A stretch of DNA of 6,785 nucleotides from Promethearchaeota archaeon. GTDB taxonomy: Archaea > Asgardarchaeota > Lokiarchaeia > Sigynarchaeales > SOKP01. The stretch is taken from assembly GCA_014729315.1 (NCBI GenBank), contig WJKD01000421.1:1-6785 (forward strand), given 5' to 3'. A program made the position numbers and the translations under genes. Under the pieces are notes generated by a model. That model was not told the DNA's origin, did not search any database, and saw only the letters and a list, made by a program, of their open reading frames with translations. Shown here piece after piece: positions 1 to 5,811 of the stretch; position 1 is the first letter of the stretch; every line of letters begins with the position of its first letter.

Positions 1-459
1 AAAATAAAAGCTATCTCTGATTATCAATTCGGACCTGAAATTACTGATGTTCTTTTTGCGAACCCTAAAAAAATTTCAATTTTAAAATCAAAAAATACGG
101 GTAAAATAAAATATATTCGCTACGATAGTGAGCATTTACTCACATTAAGACCCTCTAACGGCCTCTTTACTATAAATTTTCAAGCAGCCAGTTTAATTAG
201 AACGCATTGCGCACCTCCAAAATTGAGAGCCATCGTGTTAACCGAGATTTCAGAATTCATAAAACAAGGAAGGAATGTGTTTTGTAAACATGTAATAGAC
301 ATCGATAAAAATTTAAGACCTCTAGATGAGGTAATTATTGTAAATCAAGAAGATGAATTATTGGCAATCGGAAAACTAAAAATCCCCGTATTGTACGTAA
401 AATCTTTTGATCGTGGGGTTGCAATTAAAGTGAGAAAAGGAATTAACTCAAAAATTTAA
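1..459 (+). CDS. PUA-domain RNA-binding protein, archaeosine transglycosylase-related (5' end outside window)
   Basis: The frame is open from base 1 to the TAA at 457-459 (152 visible residues), so the gene begins before the window. The first visible residues, KIKAISDYQFGPEITDVLF, resemble the start of the stand-alone archaeal family related to the C-terminal part of archaeosine tRNA-guanine transglycosylase, so probably only a few residues are missing. Visible residues 1-72 form the pre-PUA domain, with the family-like stretch LLTLRPSNGLFT. Residues 75-150 form the PUA domain, with GRNVFCKHVIDID, RPLDEVIIV, ELLAIGK and a final RGVAIKVRKG. PUA domains bind structured RNA, mainly tRNA and rRNA. 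No transglycosylase catalytic domain is visible, so a role in RNA binding or modification is inferred. A TTG at 223 could serve as a start, but it would cut the conserved first domain away. NAC follows after 50 nt, a pairing I recall from other archaea. Confidence 0.85.
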   Translation, partial: KIKAISDYQFGPEITDVLFANPKKISILKSKNTGKIKYIRYDSEHLLTLRPSNGLFTINFQAASLIRTHCAPPKLRAIVLTEISEFIKQGRNVFCKHVIDIDKNLRPLDEVIIVNQEDELLAIGKLKIPVLYVKSFDRGVAIKVRKGINSKI

Positions 460-472
460 TAATTGTAATTAA

Positions 473-480
473 TTTTATAA
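473..480 (+). promoter_or_regulatory. TATA-like box upstream of NAC
   Basis: The stretch TTTTATAA lies about 33 nt before the NAC start codon, in the short gap after the PUA gene. At the usual archaeal spacing of 25-27 nt, transcription would start near 503 and leave a leader of only a few bases. A weak GTGAG at 500-504 could pair with 16S rRNA. NAC could equally be read through from the PUA gene. The box is called by eye in AT-rich DNA, so confidence is low. Confidence 0.35.
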
Positions 481-509
481 AGATGAGTACTATACTATAG
501 TGAGATAAT

Positions 510-986
510 ATGAAACTTCCTAAGGAAATACAGAAAAAAAAGAAAAACAAACCTAAAAGACCTTCGCCTGTACAAAAAAGAGGGGGATCCCAAGCGTTTG
601 GCTCAAGGCAAATGCGCAGAAAAATGCAAGCTCAAGGTATTGACATGGATCAAATCGATGCTACGCGAGTGATAATCGAGGGAACGGAAAAAACGCTGAT
701 TATTGAACAACCCGAGGTTGTTTTGATGAAACAAGCAGGACAAGAGATTTATCAAGTAATTGGAACTGCTGAAGAGCAAAGTTCGGAAGAAGTATCAATA
801 GGTATAGCTGAGGAAGAAGAGTTAGAACCAATCGAAGAATCAGAGTTAAAACCCACAATTACTGAAAACGACATTATGCTCGTTGCAGCACAGGCTAGCG
901 TGGATAAGAAAGAAGCAGAAGCAGTTTTAATTGACTGTAATGGAGATATTGCGAAGGCAATTATGATGTTAAAAAATCGCCCTTAA
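510..986 (+). CDS. nac: Nascent polypeptide-associated complex protein (archaeal NAC, NAC + UBA domains)
   Basis: Archaeal NAC forms a homodimer that contacts nascent chains at the ribosome exit tunnel in the cytoplasm. Residues 33-88 are the NAC domain: MRRKMQAQGIDMDQID leads into the strands TRVIIEG, TLIIEQPEVVLMK and GQEIYQVIGTAEE. Residues 117-156 are the UBA domain, with ENDIMLVAAQASVDKKEAEA and then CNGDIAKAIMML. At 158 residues it exceeds the roughly 110-125 usual for archaea. The extra length is a very basic N-terminal tail (residues 1-28, with KKKKNKPKR) and an acidic linker (residues 89-113, rich in Glu). The tail recalls the basic ribosome-binding tail of eukaryotic beta-NAC. The ATG at 510 is chosen because the frame has no better upstream start: the GTG at 500 is out of frame. 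The gene lies between a PUA protein and a small membrane protein. The family assignment is secure. Confidence 0.95.
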   Translation: MKLPKEIQKKKKNKPKRPSPVQKRGGSQAFGSRQMRRKMQAQGIDMDQIDATRVIIEGTEKTLIIEQPEVVLMKQAGQEIYQVIGTAEEQSSEEVSIGIAEEEELEPIEESELKPTITENDIMLVAAQASVDKKEAEAVLIDCNGDIAKAIMMLKNRP

Positions 987-990
987 CCCA

Positions 991-1003
991 TTTTGATTTT
1001 TTT
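991..1003 (+). terminator. T-rich terminator after NAC
   Basis: The stretch TTTTGATTTTTTT begins 4 nt after the NAC stop codon, with no stem upstream. Archaeal RNA polymerase terminates on such U-rich stretches. It partly overlaps a TATA-like stretch, TTTAAATA (1001-1008), that might serve the next gene. Confidence 0.4.
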
Positions 1004-1063
1004 AAATAAAATTGTTAATTAATAATAAACAAAAAATAAGAATTATAACACATTAGTTCAATT

Positions 1064-1420
1064 ATGTCTAAAACAAAGAAAGAACGAGCGGATCGCTCCA
1101 CGACCACGATATCTGAGAAAGATATCGCATTTGAAAAACTAATTCAGTATGCGGGAGTAATGTTTTTAATTAGTTTGTCAATATTCATGCTATATTACTT
1201 GATCGTTGACGTTATTTTAAATACTGTGGAAATTGAAATTGGATCTATGCAATTTTCATTTATCATATTTACTGGAATTTCAGCAACACTTTGTTTTGCG
1301 TTATCCACGAAAATTAAAAAAAATAGAGAAATCAAAAGAAAGATTTTTATAGACTGGCTTGTTGCCGAATTTCTGTTTTGTATGTTTGCTATTTTTTCGG
1401 TAGCGGTTTATCAGTGGTAG
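1064..1420 (+). CDS. Small three-helix membrane protein, possibly EMC6/Rab5IF-like
   Basis: This 118-residue protein has a charged N-terminal tail (residues 1-25, rich in Lys, Arg and Glu) and three predicted membrane helices, at about 29-52, 62-80 and 95-115. A strongly basic loop, STKIKKNREIKRK (81-93), joins helices 2 and 3, and by the positive-inside rule should face the cytoplasm. No enzyme motif or signal peptide is visible. Length, helix count, the basic loop before helix 3 and an aromatic C-terminus resemble EMC6/Rab5IF-type partners of Oxa1-family insertases. This is a topology-level likeness, not a confirmed homology. The position after NAC fits a role near nascent chains but does not prove one. 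The gene starts 77 nt after NAC behind a T-run, so it may have its own promoter; an AT-rich box at 1036-1047 suggests a short leader. It is convergent with the cupin gene. Confidence 0.8.
   Translation: MSKTKKERADRSTTTISEKDIAFEKLIQYAGVMFLISLSIFMLYYLIVDVILNTVEIEIGSMQFSFIIFTGISATLCFALSTKIKKNREIKRKIFIDWLVAEFLFCMFAIFSVAVYQW
1086..1127 (+). repeat. Two tandem perfect hairpins inside the 5' coding region of the membrane protein gene
   Basis: Hairpin 1 is GAGCG-GAT-CGCTC (1086-1098). Hairpin 2 is CGATATC, a 7-nt loop, then GATATCG (1107-1127). Both have perfect arms and lie 8 nt apart within codons 8-22. They could structure the start of the mRNA or be by-products of the coding sequence. Confidence 0.4.
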
Positions 1421-1430
1421 CTTATACCCT

Positions 1431-1442
1431 TCTCTTTTTTTT
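1431..1442 (+). terminator. T-run terminator after the membrane protein gene
   Basis: A pyrimidine stretch ending in nine T (1434-1442) begins 10 nt after the stop codon, in the short gap between convergent genes. It suits termination of + strand transcripts. Read on the - strand it is an A-run, so it would not end cupin transcripts. Confidence 0.5.
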
Positions 1443-1456
1443 ATAACACTTCTAAT

Positions 1457-1789
1457 TTACATGTAATCTTCTCTGGCGGGCGAGAAAACTTCAATTACTT
1501 CAGCAGTTTCAAGTATTTTCGCCCCGTGCTTCTCAGACGAATCAAACACATAGCTGTCTCCTTCTCTTGCGATAAATTTATCCCGTGAGTCAGTTTCAAA
1601 TTTTATTTTACCCTTAATTACATAGCCAATTTGATGAGCTTCGTGATTATGAAGCGGAATTTCGGAACCTTTTTCAAGGATAAAATGACATAACATTACA
1701 TCATTGTTATAAGTTAAAGTTTTTCGAAAAATACCTTTCAAGGGATTTACAGCTTCTACGTCTTCTTTATTTTTTGGACCTTTAATCAT
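1457..1789 (-). CDS. Small single-domain cupin protein
   Basis: This is a single cupin_2 barrel of about 110 residues. Numbered from the upstream TTG, motif 1 is GSEIPLHNHEAHQIGYVIKG, with metal ligands His50 and His52 and Gln56 at the usual Glu/Gln position. Motif 2 is GDSYVFDSSEKHGAKI, with His91 as the fourth ligand. The tail EVFSPAREDYM is common in small stand-alone cupins. A metal-binding barrel is therefore likely, but the substrate cannot be read; such proteins include sugar-binding, isomerase, dioxygenase-like and regulatory members. The frame can be extended to a TTG at 1798. I prefer the ATG at 1789 (MIKGPKNKEDVEAV), because it is the first ATG and lies a few bases after the start site predicted from the TATA-like box at 1818-1829. 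The gene points away from nrdD and converges with the membrane protein gene, so no functional link is implied. Confidence 0.85.
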   Translation of the reverse strand: MIKGPKNKEDVEAVNPLKGIFRKTLTYNNDVMLCHFILEKGSEIPLHNHEAHQIGYVIKGKIKFETDSRDKFIAREGDSYVFDSSEKHGAKILETAEVIEVFSPAREDYM

Positions 1790-1817
1790 TTTGAACAATT
1801 ATTCTAGTTTTTTTTGT

Positions 1818-1829
1818 TTAAATATATTC
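1818..1829 (-). promoter_or_regulatory. TATA-like box for the cupin gene
   Basis: On the - strand this reads AATATATTTAAA. Its centre is about 34 nt before the ATG at 1789, which predicts a transcription start near 1797 and a leader of under 10 nt. No Shine-Dalgarno sequence is visible. This supports the ATG at 1789 over the TTG at 1798. Confidence 0.45.
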
Positions 1830-2195
1830 ATTATCATTTTCAATAAAACTTTGGTGAAAATATAGTTTAGCGATGAAGGCAAAGCAACGACAAAATTACA
1901 GTTTTATAGAATTCAGAAAACTGGCTAAGGGTATTGATTATTTTTCTATGAAAATAATAATAATAAACGAATAAAACTTAGAAATTTGTTATTATCGAGT
2001 CAACATCAGCATGGAGAATAAATTTAAAACGGAGCAACGAATAAATTTTAATATTTAGAAAACGAAAATATTGTTACATCGATCCAGTTTAGGCGACAAT
2101 ATTGAATTTTATCCAATTGAATATTTGTGAAAGTGGAACGACAAAATTCTTAAAAAAAATAAGGATATGAATAGAATAAAATAAAAAGATTAAAA
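1830..2195. other. AT-rich intergenic region between cupin and nrdD
   Basis: The genes on either side diverge from this gap, so it should hold the nrdD promoter. I see no tRNA, rRNA, CRISPR or conserved protein here. It does hold recurring AACGA-cored repeats (separate entry). It also holds a pair of 8-bp inverted arms, AATATTGT (2067-2074) and ACAATATT (2096-2103), and a 33-codon open frame (1873-1974) that I do not accept as a gene. AT-rich boxes at about 2174-2188 (AATAAAATAAAAAG) lie at a distance that fits a leaderless nrdD transcript, but the base composition makes this weak. No classical NrdR box is visible. Confidence 0.5.
1886..2148 (+). repeat. Five dispersed direct repeats with core AACGA upstream of nrdD
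   Basis: Five copies occur on the + strand only: AACGACAAAATT (1886-1897), AACGAATAAAAC (1966-1977), AACGAATAAATT (2036-2047), AACGAAAATATT (2061-2072) and AACGACAAAATT (2137-2148). The first and last are identical over 12 bp. A looser copy, GCGACAATATT, lies at 2093-2103. By rough base composition, fewer than one AACGA is expected on one strand of a gap this size. They could be operator sites for nrdD, remnants of a decayed repeat, or chance. Confidence 0.45.
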
Positions 2196-2211
2196 ATGGA
2201 ATTGAGTCTAT

Positions 2212-5200
2212 ATGACCATAATTCATAAGTCAAACTTAAACCAAGGAAAGGAAGAAAAGGGGCTGACAAAAAATTATTTAAAAAATCTTCTTCCAAAAGT
2301 ATTTAGATCGGAAGGAGATGTTGAAAATTTTCATCCTTCTAAAATTGAAGAGAGTATTATTAAAGAAACGGGATTAGACGAAAAAACTGCGAATCGTTTG
2401 ACAGAAAAAGTAGTGAGAAGGATCATTTCCTCAGGAATCACATTTCTTTCCGGACCGCATATTAGAGAAATTGTGTGTTCCGTGCTGTCGGAACAACATT
2501 TTGAAGATAAAAGAAAACTTTACACGAGAATAGGAATGCCGTTAATGGATTACGAGGCGATTTTAGAAAAAGGTGTAAAAGAAAACGCAAATCAAGATCG
2601 GAATCCGGAAAGCATCCATCACTGGGCTGCAAATCGCATATCGGAAGAATATGCTCTTTTGCGTATTCTCGATTCGGAAGAATCAAAAGCACATCTATAC
2701 GGCGATATTCACATTCACATGCTCCGATACTTCGATTTGCGTCCGTTTTGTGTTGATGGTAGTACTAAAATCCCAATACTTGATAAAAATGGTGTTTTAC
2801 ATTATACTCAAGCAAGAAATTTTGATATTTTTTTTAAACAGGATGAGGATTATGTTGATGTATCCAAAGAAAATTTGTTTTTTAATACTCCAAGTGGAAT
2901 ACAGCAATTAAAATACATCACAAGAAAAAAGGTTAAAGAAAGATTATATAGAATTGTTTCATCAAAAGGTAAAGAAATAATACTGAGTAAGGATCATAAT
3001 GTAATGATATTTAACGAAAATGTTCCACAGGAGGTCCCAGTAAATAGGTTACAAATTGGAGATAAACTTAAAATCTTAAACTCTGAATTAATTCACAAAA
3101 ATGTCAATGAAATTAATTTAATAACTGCATTAATTCAGGCATGTCCAATGGAACTTCTTGAAAACGTTTATGTAAAAAATCTTAGAGAAGATGTATTAAT
3201 AAAAAAGCAAGATTATTCATATTCATGGGAGGATGTATTTCATAAGGCAGAAATACTTAACTATCCAAGGAGTTGGGAAAGAGGAAGTATTCCAATCCTT
3301 CAAGCTGTTAATTTAATTAACGAATATTCAATCGATCTAACTAATATTGAAATTGGTGTAATGGGTTCACCTTATTCATTACCAGCACTTTTTCCTCTCA
3401 ACCCTCTTCTCTTAAGATTAATAGGGTATTTTCTTTCTGAAGGTAGTTATAATTATCAAGAAAATCTTAATTATAATTTGGTCTTATCAAGCAAGGATGA
3501 TCGAATTTTAGATGATATGAAAAGATGTATTGAAGACTCATTCAATACTTATATCACCCCTAGCTTTATTCCAGATAAAACTCCACAAATCATATTTGGG
3601 GGAAAAATTATTTATTTGTTATTTAGATATGTTTTTGGAATCAACCCTCTAAGTGAAAACAAGTCTTTAAATGACCTTTTCTATAATCTTTCTGATGTAA
3701 ATCTGAAGTTTCTCTTAACAGGATTATATAGTGGAGATGGACATATCGTCTACAGACCACACAAATCCGATTGTAGCATTACTTACACTTCCAAATCAAA
3801 ATCTTTAATAGACTATTTAAGTCTAATAATGGCAACTCACGATATTCGTTTTTCAATCAAGAAAGAATATTATGAATACAAAATTGACGAATATCAAGGT
3901 GAAGGTCTCAAATATCGAATTCATGTCTATGGACATAAGAATATAAGTCGTTTTTATTCTTTAATGTCATTTAAACAACAGGAAAAACAAGAGAAATTGG
4001 AAACTTTCCTTAGTAAACATCAACCTACTTATTCAGAATCTGATTTACCATTTGAATTTGTTCAAGAAATCAATCTAGTAAATCCCTCTCATCTATTTGT
4101 ATATGATTTTACTCTTAAAGGAAATAGGAATTGGAAAGAGCATACTTTCTATGCTGAAAATATTTTAATTCATAATTGCCAAGAGTGGGATGCTCGCATG
4201 ATATTAGAGCATGGATTACCGCCCGTTGATAGTTGGGCGCATTGTAGCAAGTCGGGACCCGCCGGAAGCCTTCGAGTAGCAGTTACCCATTTAGCAAAAT
4301 GGCTTGGGATTATTCAAGGCGAATTTTCAGGAGGGCAAGGATATGATTATATTACTACATTTTTAGCTCCCTATGCTCGGGGAATATCTAATAGAGAAAT
4401 CGAACAATCGATGCAGTGTTTGATCTTTGAGACTAATCAGATATTTGCTGCAAGGGGGGGGCAAGTGCCTTTTACCTCTTTATCTTGTACGCCAACAGTT
4501 ACGGAAGGGTTGTTAAATATTCCAGCCGTGGGACCGCACGGCAAAATCATCGGAACATACGGCGATTATAAAGAGGAGTGTCTCAAGCTTTTTGACGCCT
4601 TAACAGAGGTCTACATCAAAGGAGATCACAACGGAAAACTGTTTGCATTTCCAAAACACGAAATCAAAATCAAAAAAGAATGGTTAAAAGAATTTGAACC
4701 GTCCTATTTGAAAGTCGTGGAGGAAGCTGTGAAAATGGGATCGCCGTATTTTCTGAATATGTGTCCGGAGTGGATGCCTGACGAAATTCATAGCCAATGT
4801 TGTAGGAAGTTTCTGAGTGGAAACGAGATCATCAGTAGATGCGTTTTAGATCCTGAGAAACGAAAAAAAGCGAATATATGGGAAAATTACGTTACTATCG
4901 GCTCGCTTCAAAGCGTTAGTTTGAACCTTCCTCGATACGCGTATATGTCCAATAACGAAGACGAGTATTTTAATGAGTTAGACGAGAAAATGGAATTATG
5001 CGCCTGCATATTGATTAAAAAGTGGAAATTAATGGAAAGGAGGTTAAAATCTGGTCATCTTCCCCTTTGTAGTGGTAAGATTAAAGGAAAGCCAATTTTT
5101 AACATAAACGACCAGAACCTTTCGGTCGGGTTTACGGGGTTAAACGAAGCTGTGAAAAGCTTAACTGGGGACGAACTTCACGAAAATAATAACGCTTATA

Positions 5201-5775
5201 ACTTAGGAAAGAAAATTCTAAATTTTATGGTGGCAAAATGTAACACGATGACGGAAAGGGAGGGTTATTCCTTTTCGCTATGGGAACAACCTTCCGAATC
5301 CACGAGTAATCGTTTAGCTAAATTAGATTTGAAACATTTTCCTAAGAAAGCGATTCCTCAGTCATCTGGTAATTCTGCTTACTATACGAACTCAGATCAT
5401 ATTCGCTACGACGCCAAAATTCCCTTATCAAAACGTATCCAATTACAAGGAAATTATCATCCTATAGTAAACGGCGGTGTGATCACGCACATTTGGTTAG
5501 GGGAGCAACAGCCTGATATTGAAGGTTTATGGGAACTTACGAAAAACATTTGTCTTAACACCAACACAGCGTATTTCGCGTACACCACAGACTTTACGTA
5601 TTGTCCATTCTGCCGAAAGATGTTTCGAGGTGGGCAATGGAAGTGTCCTGAATGTAATTCTCCAGAAGTTAAGGTCTATTCTAGAATCACGGGGTATTAC
5701 AGCGAGGTGGATCGATACAACGCGGGGAAAAGAGCAGAATGGGACGCTCGAAAAAGGGAGAACATCTCGCGTTAA
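2212..5775 (+). CDS. nrdD: Anaerobic (class III) ribonucleoside-triphosphate reductase, intein-containing precursor
   Basis: NrdD reduces ribonucleotides to deoxyribonucleotides in the cytoplasm without oxygen, using a glycyl radical. The 1187-residue precursor contains a 476-residue intein (residues 180-655), leaving a 711-residue enzyme. Residues 28-115 are an ATP-cone, the allosteric activity domain (VFRSEGDVENFHPSKIEESI). The core follows, with HLYGDIHIHML, RPF/CQEWD across the intein, GGQGYDYITTFLAPYARG, HSQCCRKF and SGHLPLCSG. The C-terminus has a Cys4 zinc site (Cys1131, 1134, 1145, 1148) and the radical loop SRITGYYS with Gly1161. In the spliced enzyme, Cys180, Cys387/388 and Gly685 are spaced about 208 and 297 apart, close to T4 NrdD Cys79, Cys290 and Gly580 (211 and 290), so the catalytic set is complete. 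The ATG at 2212 is the first start after an in-frame TGA at 2203. The usual HIHDL is HIHML here (Met170), perhaps a subfamily trait. nrdG follows. Confidence 0.95.
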   Translation: MTIIHKSNLNQGKEEKGLTKNYLKNLLPKVFRSEGDVENFHPSKIEESIIKETGLDEKTANRLTEKVVRRIISSGITFLSGPHIREIVCSVLSEQHFEDKRKLYTRIGMPLMDYEAILEKGVKENANQDRNPESIHHWAANRISEEYALLRILDSEESKAHLYGDIHIHMLRYFDLRPFCVDGSTKIPILDKNGVLHYTQARNFDIFFKQDEDYVDVSKENLFFNTPSGIQQLKYITRKKVKERLYRIVSSKGKEIILSKDHNVMIFNENVPQEVPVNRLQIGDKLKILNSELIHKNVNEINLITALIQACPMELLENVYVKNLREDVLIKKQDYSYSWEDVFHKAEILNYPRSWERGSIPILQAVNLINEYSIDLTNIEIGVMGSPYSLPALFPLNPLLLRLIGYFLSEGSYNYQENLNYNLVLSSKDDRILDDMKRCIEDSFNTYITPSFIPDKTPQIIFGGKIIYLLFRYVFGINPLSENKSLNDLFYNLSDVNLKFLLTGLYSGDGHIVYRPHKSDCSITYTSKSKSLIDYLSLIMATHDIRFSIKKEYYEYKIDEYQGEGLKYRIHVYGHKNISRFYSLMSFKQQEKQEKLETFLSKHQPTYSESDLPFEFVQEINLVNPSHLFVYDFTLKGNRNWKEHTFYAENILIHNCQEWDARMILEHGLPPVDSWAHCSKSGPAGSLRVAVTHLAKWLGIIQGEFSGGQGYDYITTFLAPYARGISNREIEQSMQCLIFETNQIFAARGGQVPFTSLSCTPTVTEGLLNIPAVGPHGKIIGTYGDYKEECLKLFDALTEVYIKGDHNGKLFAFPKHEIKIKKEWLKEFEPSYLKVVEEAVKMGSPYFLNMCPEWMPDEIHSQCCRKFLSGNEIISRCVLDPEKRKKANIWENYVTIGSLQSVSLNLPRYAYMSNNEDEYFNELDEKMELCACILIKKWKLMERRLKSGHLPLCSGKIKGKPIFNINDQNLSVGFTGLNEAVKSLTGDELHENNNAYNLGKKILNFMVAKCNTMTEREGYSFSLWEQPSESTSNRLAKLDLKHFPKKAIPQSSGNSAYYTNSDHIRYDAKIPLSKRIQLQGNYHPIVNGGVITHIWLGEQQPDIEGLWELTKNICLNTNTAYFAYTTDFTYCPFCRKMFRGGQWKCPECNSPEVKVYSRITGYYSEVDRYNAGKRAEWDARKRENISR
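2749..4176 (+). mobile_element. Intein with LAGLIDADG (DOD) homing endonuclease inside nrdD
   Basis: This in-frame protein-splicing element spans precursor residues 180-655 (476 residues). Block A starts at Cys180 (CVDGSTKIPILDKNG). Block B is IILSKDHNVMIF, with His262; its usual Thr is Ser259. The central endonuclease has both LAGLIDADG helices: LIGYFLSEGS (403-412, acidic Glu410) and LTGLYSGDGH (502-511, acidic Asp509). Block F is FVYDFTLKGN and block G is ENILIHN, ending with His654-Asn655 and followed by Cys656 as the +1 residue. All residues of standard class 1 splicing and both endonuclease acids are present, so the element looks able to splice and home. Removal joins RPF to CQEWD, restoring a normal NrdD sequence, which fixes the boundaries. 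Sampled lines are 22-33% G+C against 35-45% in the host gene, and CG dinucleotides are scarce, as expected for a laterally moving element. Confidence 0.95.
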
Positions 5776-5786
5776 TTAAATTAATC
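5773..5786 (+). promoter_or_regulatory. TATA-like stretch before nrdG
   Basis: TAATTAAATTAATC overlaps the nrdD stop codon and lies about 30 nt before the nrdG ATG. At archaeal spacing this would give a nearly leaderless nrdG transcript. No Shine-Dalgarno sequence is seen in the 36-nt gap. Co-transcription with nrdD is equally possible. Confidence 0.25.
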
Positions 5787-5811
5787 AAAAATCCTAGAGT
5801 ATTAAATTATT

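Noticed and set aside
223..459. A 78-residue PUA protein starting at TTG 223
   Set aside because: The frame is open back to base 1 and the upstream residues match the conserved first domain of the same family, so the TTG is internal.
1873..1974. A 33-codon open frame starting with ATG in the gap before nrdD
   Set aside because: It has no recognisable domain, no clear promoter at the right distance, and it overlaps two of the AACGA repeats. A short chance frame is more likely.
1799..2211. Bacterial-type NrdR operator before nrdD
   Set aside because: No pair of sites resembling the 16-bp NrdR box consensus is visible in the gap.
1799..2211. CRISPR array or tRNA in the gap
   Set aside because: The repeats are short, degenerate and irregularly spaced, and no cloverleaf is visible.
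2196..2228. A 10-codon upstream frame overlapping the nrdD start
   Set aside because: No initiation signal supports it, and the overlap with an apparently leaderless nrdD start makes translation unlikely.
2462..2692. Open frame on the - strand within the nrdD ATP-cone region
   Set aside because: It is the antisense shadow of a well-conserved coding region, with no domain of its own.
2651..2911. Second + strand frame across the nrdD/intein junction
   Set aside because: It is a shadow frame with a hydrophobic, low-complexity product; the nrdD frame is continuous and conserved here.
4454..4461. Run of eight G in nrdD that might mark a frameshift
   Set aside because: The nrdD frame reads through as AARGGQVPF with conserved sequence on both sides, so no shift is needed.
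5519..5779. Second + strand frame in the C-terminal nrdD region
   Set aside because: The nrdD frame encodes the zinc site and glycyl-radical loop over the same bases, so this is a shadow.
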